The position numbers and the translations under genes were made by a program. From positions 1 through 47,340 of the forward strand of contig DATLOM010000001.1 of the NCBI GenBank assembly GCA_035536185.1: 47,340 nucleotides of DNA, given 5' to 3'. The notes below the pieces were generated by a model that worked only from the letters and a program-made list of their open reading frames with translations, did no database searches and was not told where the DNA came from. Position 1 is the first letter of the stretch. Every line of letters begins with the position of its first letter. The stretch is from GCA-2861595 sp035536185. Its GTDB lineage: Bacteria; Actinomycetota; Acidimicrobiia; Acidimicrobiales; GCA-2861595. Below are positions 1-8,797 of the stretch, one piece after another.

Positions 1-120
1 GTTGGGCGGAGGAGTTGAGGCCGTGGCCGCGGGGCCGGGCTACCGCTCGGAGGGCGTTAGCCCGAACCGCGGGGATCGCGTATCCCCGACCTGGCCCGCT
101 CGGGCACTACTTCGGGTTCC

Positions 121-287
121 TTCGCATTTGAATCTGTATTCAAATCAGCAGCTCGATACCGCCTGCTAACGATTTTGCTAACGAACTCGGTATAACGCAA
201 TGACACGGGGCATAACCATTCGGACTACCGAACAACCGTGACACTACGGGCTATAACGGTAGGCGACGCACTGGACGTAACTGATTG
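121..287. repeat. Direct repeat copy 1, spanning a gene 3' end
   Basis: This block recurs at 10914-11080 with a constant offset of 10793. Positions 138-287 differ at only two bases (264 and 278); positions 131-137 are divergent. It covers the last 20 codons and stop of the minus-strand gene starting at 1049, plus about 100 bp downstream. Inside copy 1 is a perfect inverted repeat, ATTTGAAT-ctgt-ATTCAAAT (126-145), which is imperfect in copy 2, and a doubled TGCTAACGA. A short TTCGG/CCGAA hairpin overlaps the stop codon. Confidence 0.9.
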
Positions 288-1049
288 TCCATACGTGCCA
301 GTGCCAGTGTCCGGTACAGAGGTCGACTCTGAAGCCTCTGAGCTACTCGATGAGACGATGCCGCCGGCGAAGGTGTGCGAGAAGTAGAAGGTGCTCATGT
401 CCGACCCTGCCGGAACCGAAACGGTCGTGGGTGGAGTGCCGTCGCCATAGTCAAACGACATTGTCCGTGGGACGAGATCCTTCATGATGTCGACCCTCCA
501 TTCTGCCTTTTCCCCCTTTTGGCGCGTTTGAGCCGCTGGTTCAATCTTTGGTGACCTCGTCACCGCTGCTAGGCAGGCGACGCCTGCGGCTACCAGTGCA
601 AGTGTCGAAAATACGATCCTGACAGGGTCTTTGTCGACAATCGCATCAATGAGAGTAGCGAAGGCTGGTGCTGTGGCGAAGCACACCAAGACCTCTGACG
701 GGAAGTTGGGGTCTAGACACTTTGCCGCGATTGCGGCGAACGCTGACATAGCCACGACGAACGCCGCATGATCCTGTGCGAGGAGAGCATCAACCACCCT
801 CTTCCCTGCCTCGCCGGACCCGATGAGACAAGCGACCGTAGTTGCTGGATCAAGGCCGAGGTTCGCTACGCCCAATGACAGTTGCTCCATCTGAATATCG
901 CTAAAGCCCGTAACACCAAAAAGCTCAGCCGCTGAGGTTTCGGCAGCACTCGCTCGCGGTGCCCCTAGAGTCACAGCGTTCGCAAGCAGCGCGATAACCA
1001 GAAGGAGTACCGTCCTAGTAAGACTGCGACGATGAGCGGTTCTAAGCAT
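225..1049 (-). CDS. Secreted protein with C-terminal PKD-like domain
   Basis: A 274-residue protein of unknown function. Residues 1-36 form a signal peptide (RR-containing n-region, hydrophobic core, ASA-like cleavage site). The middle is Ala/Leu-rich with a hydrophobic stretch around 125-165. Residues about 170-250 resemble a PKD/Ig-like fold: PAAQT, then W-V, then DYGDGTPP and a STFYFSHTF-type strand. The last 26 residues, ending SPTVIARSVTVVR, are almost identical to those of the protein at 11018-12472, and the downstream DNA is shared too. It follows a small membrane-protein gene (1106-1534), the same arrangement as the second module. I infer an exported, possibly surface-exposed protein; no enzymatic motif is visible. 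Confidence 0.7.
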   Translation of the reverse strand: MLRTAHRRSLTRTVLLLVIALLANAVTLGAPRASAAETSAAELFGVTGFSDIQMEQLSLGVANLGLDPATTVACLIGSGEAGKRVVDALLAQDHAAFVVAMSAFAAIAAKCLDPNFPSEVLVCFATAPAFATLIDAIVDKDPVRIVFSTLALVAAGVACLAAVTRSPKIEPAAQTRQKGEKAEWRVDIMKDLVPRTMSFDYGDGTPPTTVSVPAGSDMSTFYFSHTFAGGIVSSSSSEASESTSVPDTGTGTYGQSVTSSASPTVIARSVTVVR

Positions 1050-1105
1050 TCTCTTTGCCTTTCGGAGGAAGTCACTGCTGAGCGATCAACTGCACTGGCT
1101 TCTGG

Positions 1106-1534
1106 TTACTCCGCCCGTCGATGCCATCTGATCTGTAATTCCGTCCAGAGATCTGGCGCTAGCACCAACATGATTAGGGCAAGAGACACCGAGACAGAGT
1201 CGTCTCGCCGAGTTAGCAGAGTCCAGGCAGCATTGAGAACCACCGCCACGACACCGAAAGATATGATGCCCAAGACGGCGTTTGAAGCGGCGCTGTATGG
1301 AGTCTTCCGCTTGGCCGGCGAGTCGTCGTCGTGTTGACCGCCGAGCTGGTCATTGAACTTCTGCTTCAAGACAAACAGGAATGACAAGAGCACAACAGGT
1401 ACAAGCAATAGCCCGAGAACAAGCCGGATCGACGTATCTTCGATGCGTGTCAGCGCGAACGAAGCGAGGATGAGGCACATGGCTCCGCCGAAGGTCCAAA
1501 GTAGGAGGTCCATGCCCCGAGATCTAGCGTTCAT
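1106..1534 (-). CDS. Small integral membrane protein, unknown
   Basis: A 142-residue protein with about four hydrophobic segments (near residues 9-28, 36-56, 86-106 and 115-132) separated by short charged loops, including an acidic DDD loop around residue 70. No family is recognised. It lies 56 bp upstream of the secreted PKD-like protein gene on the same strand and is probably co-transcribed with it. An internal ATG at 1513 is an alternative start; neither start has a strong ribosome binding site. The gene may provide an export or anchoring partner for the downstream protein, but that is a guess from position only. Confidence 0.55.
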   Translation of the reverse strand: MNARSRGMDLLLWTFGGAMCLILASFALTRIEDTSIRLVLGLLLVPVVLLSFLFVLKQKFNDQLGGQHDDDSPAKRKTPYSAASNAVLGIISFGVVAVVLNAAWTLLTRRDDSVSVSLALIMLVLAPDLWTELQIRWHRRAE

Positions 1535-2399
1535 GCCACGGCACCCCGGACATTGAGATACGAAGCTCCAGCGAAACGCCGTAGCCTGCCTAGCCCCAAC
1601 TCCTCCCGTTGCCGCACAACCGTCAAGGTACCGGCCGGCTTCCTAAAAACCATCCGCCAAATATGCGTATTTTTAGATGCTCTCCATCTTCTGGGGTGGT
1701 GGCCAGGGGTTGACAGCTCTGGCGTTCGCTCACGAGCAGGCGGCCCACCAGCAGGTTGTGGACCATGCCACGCAGCTCGCACGTCGCGGCGCCGAGCTAA
1801 CGAGGTGCTAACTGAGCTACCGAGGATGCGCGTGCTGAGTCGGTACCCCGCCGGGGGCACAACGGAGCGGGCGCCTTCAGGACGAGCGGCCGATACATGC
1901 CGAGGGCGATCGGCCGCGGTCACGTTTTGGCTGCCATCCTCAACGACCGCCCCATCGCTCCGTGCCCTCATCCCTCGTCCCCCGGTTCCTGTTGGACGCA
2001 ACGTATAGTATGCAGCCCCCCTTGTCAAGAAAAAGATCTTGCCCTGTCTTGTGAAGGGATGCCTCGCTCTCGTTCCACATGACTCGAGTGGGAGACGGGC
2101 GGGCTCGTCGGCCGAGATCATGCGCTCGTGCCTTTCGCTTGCGTGGTGGGCACCAGGCCCGTGCCCGTCTCTCCGCTCATGCCGCTCGTGCCGGCGACAT
2201 CTGGGCGCAAGGTGGTGAGGATCGTCGACCTCGCTGCCGTCCCCACCGGTCCCACCCGCGTTCCCCCTCTTGGAGAATCCTGACGGTACAGGTCAAGTAC
2301 CAGGCCCGTCAAGGGTTCTTCTTCTTTGTTCCCCCCGAGTTATTGAGGCGCTGAGCGATGGCCGGATTCCTGCTGAACCCGTGAAGGGAGCTCGCCCGC
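1535..2399. other. 865-bp region without a convincing gene
   Basis: Open frames here have no recognisable domains and no good ribosome binding sites. A minus-strand TTGACA (complement of 2023-2028) with a weak TACGTT-like element 16 bp further on could be the promoter for the two-gene module that reads left from 1534. A short CAAGA/TCTTG inverted repeat lies beside it. The region separates the module from the 3' end of the tandem recombinases and may contain a junction of the integrated element, but I see no tRNA or obvious att repeat. Confidence 0.4.
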
Positions 2400-3587
2400 T
2401 CAACCCTTCATCGGTGGGGCGGGCGGCCGGTGGCCAGATGGGCCGACGCGGTTGAGCACCAGGGCGGCCACGGTGGCCGCGGCCTCGTCCTGCATGGTGG
2501 GCAGCACGTGTGAGTAGGTGTCCAAGGTGGCCATGACGTTGGTGTGGCCGAGGCGTTCGCTCACCACCTTGGGAGCCACCTTGGCCGCCAAGGCGGCGGT
2601 GGCGTAGCTGTGGCGTACGTCATGGAGGCGGATGGGGGGCAGCCCAGCGCGCTGGCGTCGTTGTTCGAACCACCGGCTGAAGCGCCGTGGGTGGATGACC
2701 GAGCCGTCGGGGAGGGAGAACACCAGCCCCGTGTCCCGCCACGCTGTCCCCGCGGCGGCCCGTTCCCCCTCCTGCGCTCTTCGGTGAGCCCACAGCGCGG
2801 CCACCGTGGCCGGGTCGAGCGCCACCGGGCGGCGCCCCTTGGCCGTCTTGGGCTCGCCCACCACCACCTGGTGGTCGGCCACGGTCAAGTTCTGGACAAC
2901 CGACAGGCGCGCCCGCTCCAGGTCGACATCGACCCATCGCAGGCCCAGCACCTCGCCCCGGCGCATACCGGTGGTGGCCATGAGCAGCCAGGCGGCGTAG
3001 AGACGGTCGCCGGCCACGTGGGCGAGAAAGGCCCGCAGCTCCAGCGGGCTCCACACCTTCATCTCCACTCGCCGGCGCACGGGGGGCCGGGCGTGGGTGG
3101 CGGGGTTGCGGGCCAGGTAGCCCCAGCGCACGGCGTCGGTGATGGCCTTGTGCACGATGCCGTGGACGTGGCGCACGCTCTCGGGCGCCAGGCCACCTCT
3201 GCCGTCGCGCCGGCCATCGGCCAACAGCGTTGAGTAGAAGGCGTTGAGCTGGGCGGTGGTGAGCCCCTTTAGGGCGACGTGGCCAAGGGCGGGGCAGACG
3301 TGAGCGCGGACGTAGTGGCAGGTGGTCGTCCAGGTGGAAGGACGGAGGCTGGTCTTGGCCACCGGGAGCCACTCCTCGACGAGGTACTGGCCGAGGGCCA
3401 GCTTGGAGGTTGGGACACCTCCGTTGCGCCGGCTGTGCTGGTCGCGTAGCTCAACGAAGGCGGCCTGGGCCTCTCGCTTGGTGGCGAAGCCGCCCACCGA
3501 CTTCTGGCGGCGCCGGCCGTCAAGTCCAGGGCCGATGTCGAACCACACGTACCAGCTCTGGCCCCGTTTGCGGAAGTGGCCGTTCAC
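2400..3587 (-). CDS. Tyrosine recombinase/phage-type integrase (second of tandem pair)
   Basis: A 395-residue site-specific recombinase of the lambda-integrase family. The N-terminal AP2-like/SAM-like arm-binding part begins HFRKRGQSWYVW. The catalytic part carries all expected residues: Arg in TTGMRRGEVLGLRW, the HDVRH box, LGH, and the nucleophile Tyr in DTYSHVLP. Length is usual for actinobacterial integrases. Its ATG overlaps the stop of the upstream recombinase by 4 nt, so the two are translated in sequence. It is clearly homologous to that neighbour along its whole length, implying tandem duplication followed by divergence. Both copies look catalytically intact. Confidence 0.9.
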   Translation of the reverse strand: MNGHFRKRGQSWYVWFDIGPGLDGRRRQKSVGGFATKREAQAAFVELRDQHSRRNGGVPTSKLALGQYLVEEWLPVAKTSLRPSTWTTTCHYVRAHVCPALGHVALKGLTTAQLNAFYSTLLADGRRDGRGGLAPESVRHVHGIVHKAITDAVRWGYLARNPATHARPPVRRRVEMKVWSPLELRAFLAHVAGDRLYAAWLLMATTGMRRGEVLGLRWVDVDLERARLSVVQNLTVADHQVVVGEPKTAKGRRPVALDPATVAALWAHRRAQEGERAAAGTAWRDTGLVFSLPDGSVIHPRRFSRWFEQRRQRAGLPPIRLHDVRHSYATAALAAKVAPKVVSERLGHTNVMATLDTYSHVLPTMQDEAAATVAALVLNRVGPSGHRPPAPPMKG

Positions 3588-4786
3588 TGGTCGTCCTCAC
3601 CGGGATCGGTTTCGGTGTCGGCCTCATCGGTCGGATCGGCCGTGGCGTCGTCGCCGAGGATGAGGCGTGCCACCTTCGCCGCCGCCTCGTCCTGGAGGCT
3701 CGGCAGCACATGGGAGTAAACATCGAGAGTCACCCCCACGTTGGCGTGGCCGAGGCGCTCGCTGACCACCTTGGCCGGCACCCCAGCGGCGAGGGCTGTG
3801 GTGGCATGGCTGTGGCGCAAGCCGTGGACGCGCAACTTGGGCAACCCGGCCAGGCGGCGGTGGCGGGCGAACCACACGTTGAAGCGATCCGGGCGGATGA
3901 CCCGACCGTCCGGCCAGGTGAACACCAGCCCCGAGTCCTGCCAGGCCGAGCCCGCCGCCTCCCGCTCGGCCTCCTGGACACGGCGGTGCTCGCCCAGCGA
4001 GGCGACCGTGGCCGGGTCGAGGGCAATGGTGCGACGGCCGGCCGGCGTCTTTGGCTCAGAGACCACCAGCGCCCCGTGGGCCACCACTACGGCCTGGGTT
4101 ACCGACAGCCGCCGGCCAGGCAGGTCGACGTCGGCCCAACGCAGGCCCACCACTTCGCCCCGGCGCATCCCGGTAGTGACGAACAGCAGCCACGCCGCGT
4201 AGAGGCGGTCGTGCTGCACGTGCGCCAGGAACGCTCCGAGCTGATCTGGGCTCCACACGCACATCTCGGGGCGGGCGAAGCTCGGGGCGGTGGCCTCCGC
4301 CGCGGGGTTGTGGCTCAGGTAGCCAAAGCGCATGGCGTCTCGAAGCGCGGTACGCAACATCAGGTGAATGCCGTGGACCGTGCGGGGCGACAGGCCGCCT
4401 CGGCCGTCGCGCCGGCCGTTTGCCAACAGGTCGGCGTAGAAGGCGTGCAGCTTGGCCGGGGTGAGCTTTTGGAGCTGCACAGATCCGAGGGCGGGCACGA
4501 CGTGGTTGGCGATGTTGGTGCGCTGCACCACCCACCCCGTTGGCCGAAGGCTGGCCCGAACAGCGAGCAGCCAGTGCTCAACGAGGTACTCGCCGAGGCT
4601 CAGGCTGGAGGCTGGCGCGTAGGTGCCGGAGCGAAGTTGGTCGCGCACCTCGGCAAAGGCGGCCTCGGCCTCCCGGCGGGTGGCAAAGCCGCCCATGGAC
4701 TTCTGGCGCCGCCGCCCGTCCGGCCCCGGCCCTACGTCCATCCAGACGTACCACCGCGATCCTCTTTTGCGGAAGTGCCCCGTCAT
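3584..4786 (-). CDS. Tyrosine recombinase/phage-type integrase (first of tandem pair)
   Basis: A 400-residue recombinase. The start at 4786 is preceded by AGGAGGG at an 8-base distance; a longer upstream frame is rejected because homology with the neighbouring recombinase begins at MTGHFRKRG. Catalytic residues are present: Arg in TTGMRRGEVVGLRW, HGLRH, LGH and the Tyr in DVYSHVLP. It lies just downstream of an excisionase-like gene (13-bp gap) and overlaps the second recombinase by 4 nt, giving a xis-int-int operon on the minus strand. A role in integration or excision of the surrounding element is inferred from family and context. Confidence 0.9.
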   Translation of the reverse strand: MTGHFRKRGSRWYVWMDVGPGPDGRRRQKSMGGFATRREAEAAFAEVRDQLRSGTYAPASSLSLGEYLVEHWLLAVRASLRPTGWVVQRTNIANHVVPALGSVQLQKLTPAKLHAFYADLLANGRRDGRGGLSPRTVHGIHLMLRTALRDAMRFGYLSHNPAAEATAPSFARPEMCVWSPDQLGAFLAHVQHDRLYAAWLLFVTTGMRRGEVVGLRWADVDLPGRRLSVTQAVVVAHGALVVSEPKTPAGRRTIALDPATVASLGEHRRVQEAEREAAGSAWQDSGLVFTWPDGRVIRPDRFNVWFARHRRLAGLPKLRVHGLRHSHATTALAAGVPAKVVSERLGHANVGVTLDVYSHVLPSLQDEAAAKVARLILGDDATADPTDEADTETDPGEDDQ

Positions 4787-4799
4787 GGCGCGGCCCTCC

Positions 4800-5126
4800 T
4801 CACGCCGCCCCGCCGACGCGCTGGGCGCGTGCGGGCGCTCGCTGGTCGTCGGGATCGGCACCGTCGGCCTCGCGCAGGGCGACCATGTTCTCCAGCACGG
4901 CGCGCGGTACGCGCAGGCTGCGCCCGAGGCTGAGCACGGGAAGCCCTTCCCGGCCCCCGCTGGCCCTCCACGCCCGCGCCATCTCATAGGCCGAGGCCCG
5001 CCCGATCCGAAGGACCGCGGCGGCCTCCTCGACGGTGAGCAGGTCGGGGAACTGCGCCAGGCTGGTCACGGGGCTTTGTCTCTGCTGGCCGGGGGGGCCG
5101 GCGTCGTCGGCGGTCTGGAATGTCAT
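4800..5126 (-). CDS. Excisionase-like MerR/HTH_17 DNA-binding protein
   Basis: A small DNA-binding protein (108 residues from the 5126 start). The core LLTVEEAAAVLRIGRASAYEM is the typical winged-HTH of excisionase/HTH_17 proteins, followed by a wing with SLGRSLRVPR. These proteins normally bend att-site DNA and set recombinase directionality. It lies directly upstream of the two tandem integrases on the same strand. The ATG at 5126 has GGAGG four bases upstream; ATGs at 5180 and 5189 are possible longer starts, and an AAAGG sits about nine bases before 5180. Confidence 0.8.
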   Translation of the reverse strand: MTFQTADDAGPPGQQRQSPVTSLAQFPDLLTVEEAAAVLRIGRASAYEMARAWRASGGREGLPVLSLGRSLRVPRAVLENMVALREADGADPDDQRAPARAQRVGGAA

Positions 5127-5596
5127 GAATCCTCCACGGGGGTGTTCTCGTTTTTGGTCGGTCAAGTCGTTGCTGGTCATGGCTGGCACCTTTCGGCCCT
5201 GGGTGGTCGGGCATCGACCGTTCAGTGCACATCGCCTTTGGCCAAGCCTTCAAGGCGCTGGGCCGGGTCGTGCGCGCTTGGGTTCGCCTCCACCCGCGGC
5301 TGGGTTCTGGCCACCTCAAACAGCCGCCCGCGATCGCTGATCGTCACACCCGACCAACCATCCCTTCACGGCCCTGGTGGTCTGTCGGTCCCCTCTGACA
5401 AACCAGTGACAGCACACCAACAGATCACCAACAGCGCCCCCCGAAGCTCCGCCGCCAGGAGGCACGGGGGTCAAATCCGTGGGCGATGTTGAACCTGCAC
5501 GGCCGAGCCCCCCACACGGGACCGCCATCGAATCGTCGAGAATCTTGCGCTCGTCCCCGAGGACTACCTGGACGTGTCCGCGGGGCCGATGATTTT
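5127..5596. other. Intergenic region upstream of xis, possible attP/regulatory
   Basis: About 470 bp without a supported gene. It lies between the xis-int-int operon and the HEPN-motif gene, both on the minus strand, and probably holds the promoter for xis. Several short imperfect repeats are visible, such as TGTC...GACA near 5382-5400. I could not identify a tRNA fragment or a clear direct repeat that would mark an attachment core. Confidence 0.35.
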
Positions 5597-6601
5597 CTAG
5601 AGCGCGGCGTCGACGGGGGTCGCCATGTTCACGGCATCCGTGGCGGCCGTGAGCATCGTCGCCGACTCGCCTTCGGATGGCTCATGGGCGGTCTTGTGGA
5701 CCACGCTGTTGCGTAAACGGACGAGGTCGGCCGTAACGCCCGCGGGCACCAGCCCTAGGCGATTGAGCGTGTTCTGCAGCCTGCCAAGGCTCCACCGCTC
5801 GGCAGAACGAACGAACTCGTCTGCGAGGAGAGATGGTGCGCGCCGATGCTCTGCGAGGAGCAGCCGGTGGAGCGAGATCTCAAGCGCCGTCGCGGCGTCG
5901 ACCACCGAGCGGCGGTACTGCCTTCTCACGTGAGCCGCTCGTGCATCACGGAGGAGGAGGTGCTCCACGGGTGGCTGACTTCCCTCGCCGACGAGCGTAA
6001 GCAGGCTCGTCCACCGTGACTCCGACAAGGGCTCGCCGTAGGCGAAGTCGACAACGAATCTGTGGGGCACGTCTAGCTCCGACTCACCGAGCCACGCCGC
6101 CCAGCGGTCCCCTTTAAGCTCGAACCTCTTGCGCGGTGCCACCGGGTCGAGATCCTGTCTGGTGAGCACCTCGACCCAGTCCTTCAGCAGGTCGAACCAC
6201 TGGGGAAAGGTTGCGATGGACTGTGTGACGACGGTCCTGGCGCTCGCGGCGTCAGCAGTAAGAGTAAGCGCGATCTGCGTGACGGCGAGCGCCGTCGTCT
6301 CACTCGTCGATCCCCATGACATCGGGTATCCCCACGGCGAGTTTGGCCGCTCGTCTTCGGGGTCACTCCCGTCGGCGTAGTCGGGTTCATCGACGAGGTC
6401 GTCGACCGCCATGGGCTGGATCAAGATGGGCTCTGAGTCTGGATGAAGTCTCGGGAGATGAACGACAACGTCACGGCCGTCGAGACGAGTCGTTGCGGAG
6501 GCTCCGAGCGACTCCAACCGGAATCCCAGAGCAGCAGGCAGCGGACAACGAAGAATGAGGCGACCCGCGCCGGACATGTTCACGAAACCTAGGGCAGTCA
6601 C
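5597..6601 (-). CDS. Hypothetical protein with C-terminal HEPN-like motif
   Basis: A protein of 334 residues. The N-terminal two thirds match no family I recognise. The C-terminal ~130 residues are helical: a stretch ALEISLHRLLLAEH and, near residue 300, RLRNSVVHK, which fits the R-x4-H signature of HEPN domains (RNase toxins and defence effectors such as Cas13 and RnlA-type proteins use it). Many HEPN proteins are non-catalytic helpers, so nuclease activity is only a possibility. The start is taken as GTG at 6601; an ATG at 6577 is an alternative. It stands alone between the integrase operon and the divergent replication-relaxation gene. Confidence 0.6.
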   Translation of the reverse strand: MTALGFVNMSGAGRLILRCPLPAALGFRLESLGASATTRLDGRDVVVHLPRLHPDSEPILIQPMAVDDLVDEPDYADGSDPEDERPNSPWGYPMSWGSTSETTALAVTQIALTLTADAASARTVVTQSIATFPQWFDLLKDWVEVLTRQDLDPVAPRKRFELKGDRWAAWLGESELDVPHRFVVDFAYGEPLSESRWTSLLTLVGEGSQPPVEHLLLRDARAAHVRRQYRRSVVDAATALEISLHRLLLAEHRRAPSLLADEFVRSAERWSLGRLQNTLNRLGLVPAGVTADLVRLRNSVVHKTAHEPSEGESATMLTAATDAVNMATPVDAAL

Positions 6602-6821
6602 CCGACCGCCTCGCCGCGTTCGTAGCCGGCGATTCCGGCGGGCTCAGCGGGCGTCACCATGTGACGAAACCGCCATTGACGCGGCTGTTCCTCGGTGCGG
6701 GATCGTCCGTCGCTGGTCCCCCCGCGAAGCCACGTCTCGTGGTGGGCCGCCCGCGCTGCCCGGCCATGCCCGCCGCCACCAGGTCCGGCACCGATCCCGA
6801 ATCTCTGACTCGAGGAGGCAA

Positions 6822-7937
6822 ATGAGCACTGAGATGACCGATGAGAAACCACTGGCGAAACCACCCCCGAAGCCAGGGCCGAAATCGTTGGCGAAGCGAG
6901 AGGCAACCCTCGCCGGCGCGCCTGGGCTCGTCGTTGCTGCTCAGGTGGCCTCTGCCCCCCCGAAGCCCAAAAGCCGACTCCGGAAGGGGCCAAGCCCCCT
7001 TCCGTCCCGCCCCCGGTGCTCAGCTGCGGACCAACGCCTCTCCCTTCTTCGCCGACTCACCGAGCGCGACCGGGACATAACCCGCGCCGTGGCCCGCCAC
7101 CGGGTGTTGACCTCCGAGCAGGTAACCGAGATGTTCTTCGACAGCCACAAGTCCGCCCTGGCCCGTCTGCTGGGGCTCTACCGCCTCGGGGTCCTCGACC
7201 GCTTCCAGCCTTACCGGCCCTCGTGGGGCAGCCACCCCTACCACTACGTGGTGGGTCCGGCCGGCGCCGCGGTGCTCGCCGCCGAGGCCTTCGAGGACCC
7301 CGAGCGGGCCGCCCGGCGCTGGAAGCCCGATCGCACCGTGGCCCTCGGCCACACCCAGCGCCTCGCCCACCTGGTGGGCCTCAACGGCTTCTACACCTCC
7401 CTGGTCGGCCACGCCCGCCGCCATCCCGGAGCCCGCCTGGTGGCCTGGATGACCGAGGCCGAGTGCGCCCGCTGGAGCGAGGCCATCGTGCGCCCCGACG
7501 GCTTTGGGGAGTGGGAGGAGGACGGCGTCGGTGTGGAGTTCTTCTTGGAATACGACCGGGGCACCGAGACACTGGCCCGCCTGGTGGACAAGCTGGGCGG
7601 CTACGAGCGCTTCGAGTCCGAGCGGGGTGCCTCGGCCTGGGTGGTGTTCTGCTTCAGCTCACCCCGGCGGGAGGCCACCGCCCGGCGTGCCCTGGCCGGC
7701 GCCACCGTCCCCATCGCCACAGCAGCCCTGGGCCGCCCCCTGGGCGCCGCTGAGGCCGTGTGGCTGCCCCTGGGCGGCGATGATGGGCGCCGGGTGCGCC
7801 TGGCCGCCCTGGGGGCCATGGCCAAGCCGGGCGAGGCGGCGCGGCGCGCCGCGGTGGGTGGACCTCGGGCGTGGCGCTTCGAGCGCCCCATGCCAGATGG
7901 CGAGGCTGCCGCGCCCGGCAACGGCGGCGGCGAGTGA
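6822..7937 (+). CDS. Replication-relaxation family protein (element 1)
   Basis: A 371-residue protein starting at an ATG preceded by GAGGAGG. After a Pro/Lys-rich N-terminal tail comes a winged-helix part: LTERDRDITRAVARHRVLTSEQV and then a short wing ending HYVVGPAGAAVL. The C-terminal half, with VEFFLEYDRGTETLARLVDKL and YERF, matches the pattern of the Replic_Relax (PF13814-type) family, found in actinobacterial plasmids and integrative elements near transfer genes. Its biochemical role is unproven in the family; a restriction-endonuclease-like fold has been proposed for such E..YDRGTE regions. A second member is at 27722-28525. Confidence 0.8.
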   Translation: MSTEMTDEKPLAKPPPKPGPKSLAKREATLAGAPGLVVAAQVASAPPKPKSRLRKGPSPLPSRPRCSAADQRLSLLRRLTERDRDITRAVARHRVLTSEQVTEMFFDSHKSALARLLGLYRLGVLDRFQPYRPSWGSHPYHYVVGPAGAAVLAAEAFEDPERAARRWKPDRTVALGHTQRLAHLVGLNGFYTSLVGHARRHPGARLVAWMTEAECARWSEAIVRPDGFGEWEEDGVGVEFFLEYDRGTETLARLVDKLGGYERFESERGASAWVVFCFSSPRREATARRALAGATVPIATAALGRPLGAAEAVWLPLGGDDGRRVRLAALGAMAKPGEAARRAAVGGPRAWRFERPMPDGEAAAPGNGGGE

Positions 7938-7971
7938 TGCCTTCGACGCCGGCCCCGAAGGAGCTGAGTGG

Positions 7972-8274
7972 TTACTCGCCGAGGTTCAGGCTCCCAAGCC
8001 CGCGCACCAACTCGGGCCGCTCGAAGCCCAAGGCGACGCCGAGGCGCACGATGTTGACCAGGGTCACGTCGCGCTCGCCGCGCTCGACCGATCCGACGTA
8101 GCTGCGGTGGAGGCCGGCGACTTCTGCCAGGCGCTGCTGGGACATGCCGACTTCGATGCGGCGCGTCCTCACCCGCTGGCCAAAGATGCGAGGCAGAGCC
8201 GACCGCGGCGGCCGCCGGGAACCGATCACCACGGGGTCGACTTCATTGGGAGGGATCATCTTCCATCTCACCAT
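7972..8274 (-). CDS. XRE-family helix-turn-helix regulator
   Basis: A 100-residue protein with a Cro/CI-type HTH: FGQRVRTRRIEVGMSQQRLA, then LHRSYVGSVERGERDVTL and an amphipathic helix NIVRLGVALGF. It probably represses a promoter in this element. The gene overlaps the end of the upstream gene (8243-8644) by about 30 bp, so translation is coupled. ATG 8274 is used; ATG 8259 is also possible. It converges on the replication-relaxation gene, with 34 bp between the stops. Confidence 0.8.
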   Translation of the reverse strand: MVRWKMIPPNEVDPVVIGSRRPPRSALPRIFGQRVRTRRIEVGMSQQRLAEVAGLHRSYVGSVERGERDVTLVNIVRLGVALGFERPELVRGLGSLNLGE

Positions 8275-8644
8275 GGCCCTGGCCGATGACGACGACCTCG
8301 CCGCCCGGCCCTACCCGCACCGCCCACATGGCCTGGCCGTGTCGTTCGCAGAGCACCACGAACGGCCCCGGCGTTTGGATGTGGGGATCGCCTCGGTCGG
8401 AGACCCCCAGTTCGAGAACGACGTTGCCCTGCTCGCTGAAGCTGAGCGTGGGACCGATCTCGGTAAGCAGCACCCACACTCGCTGCACGCCGTGCTCATC
8501 GAGCAGGGCCACCCCTGGGTACCACCCCGGAGCAGACCCACTGAGGTCGCCCATCACGGCGCGCACCCGGCCCTGCTCGTCGACAACCTCGAAGCGTCCC
8601 GCGGCCATCACCGCGGGGGTGCCTTCACGCCTAGTCTCGTCCAT
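8243..8644 (-). CDS. Small beta-rich protein, paralogue of the 13593-14039 product
   Basis: A 133-residue protein of unknown function. The ATG at 8644 is preceded by AAGGAG with six spacer bases. The core RFEVVDEQGRVRAVMGDL, then LLTEIGPTLSFSEQGN and LELGV, looks like alternating beta strands with G-turns. The product of 13593-14039 follows the same pattern: RFEVTDRRGRVRAVLGDL, LTAQGPTLNFALEGN, LVLGV. I estimate about 45% identity by eye. This copy lacks the N-terminal helical ~40 residues of its paralogue. It sits between a winged-helix gene and an XRE gene, all reading left, and its leader carries the shared hairpin at 8676-8707. Confidence 0.75.
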   Translation of the reverse strand: MDETRREGTPAVMAAGRFEVVDEQGRVRAVMGDLSGSAPGWYPGVALLDEHGVQRVWVLLTEIGPTLSFSEQGNVVLELGVSDRGDPHIQTPGPFVVLCERHGQAMWAVRVGPGGEVVVIGQGHGEMEDDPSQ

Positions 8645-8675
8645 CGTCGGCTCCTTTTCGACCAAGGATCGGCCA

Positions 8676-8707
8676 GGCCGGGGGCTGTTTGGAGCAGCGC
8701 CCCGGCC
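8676..8707 (-). promoter_or_regulatory. Conserved leader hairpin A (covaries with 14068-14098)
   Basis: On the minus strand: an 8-bp GGCCGGGG/CCCCGGCC stem, a single bulged C, a 4-bp GCTG/CAGC stem and a 7-nt loop. It ends about 31 nt before the start codon and is followed by TGGCC and then the ribosome binding site. The leader of the paralogous gene at 14039 has the same stem, the same bulge and a GGTG/CACC inner stem, so one base pair changed on both sides. No T-run follows it, so an intrinsic terminator is unlikely. It may be a structured mRNA leader or a DNA cruciform protein target. Confidence 0.7.
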
Positions 8708-8797
8708 ACACCCATTCAGTTCTCGCTGGTCGGCTGACCAGCGGTTGACGTTGGATACCTCACCTCCACCACGGCCTTCAAGGTCGCGCTGGATGGC

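Noticed and set aside
121..200. GCTAAC-like motifs in the 167-bp repeat as integron attC sites
   Set aside because: The motifs do not form the paired inverse-core and core arrangement of attC, and no integron integrase is present.
1531..2121. 196-residue minus-strand frame
   Set aside because: Arg/Pro/Gly-rich low-quality translation; the region also carries promoter-like sequence.
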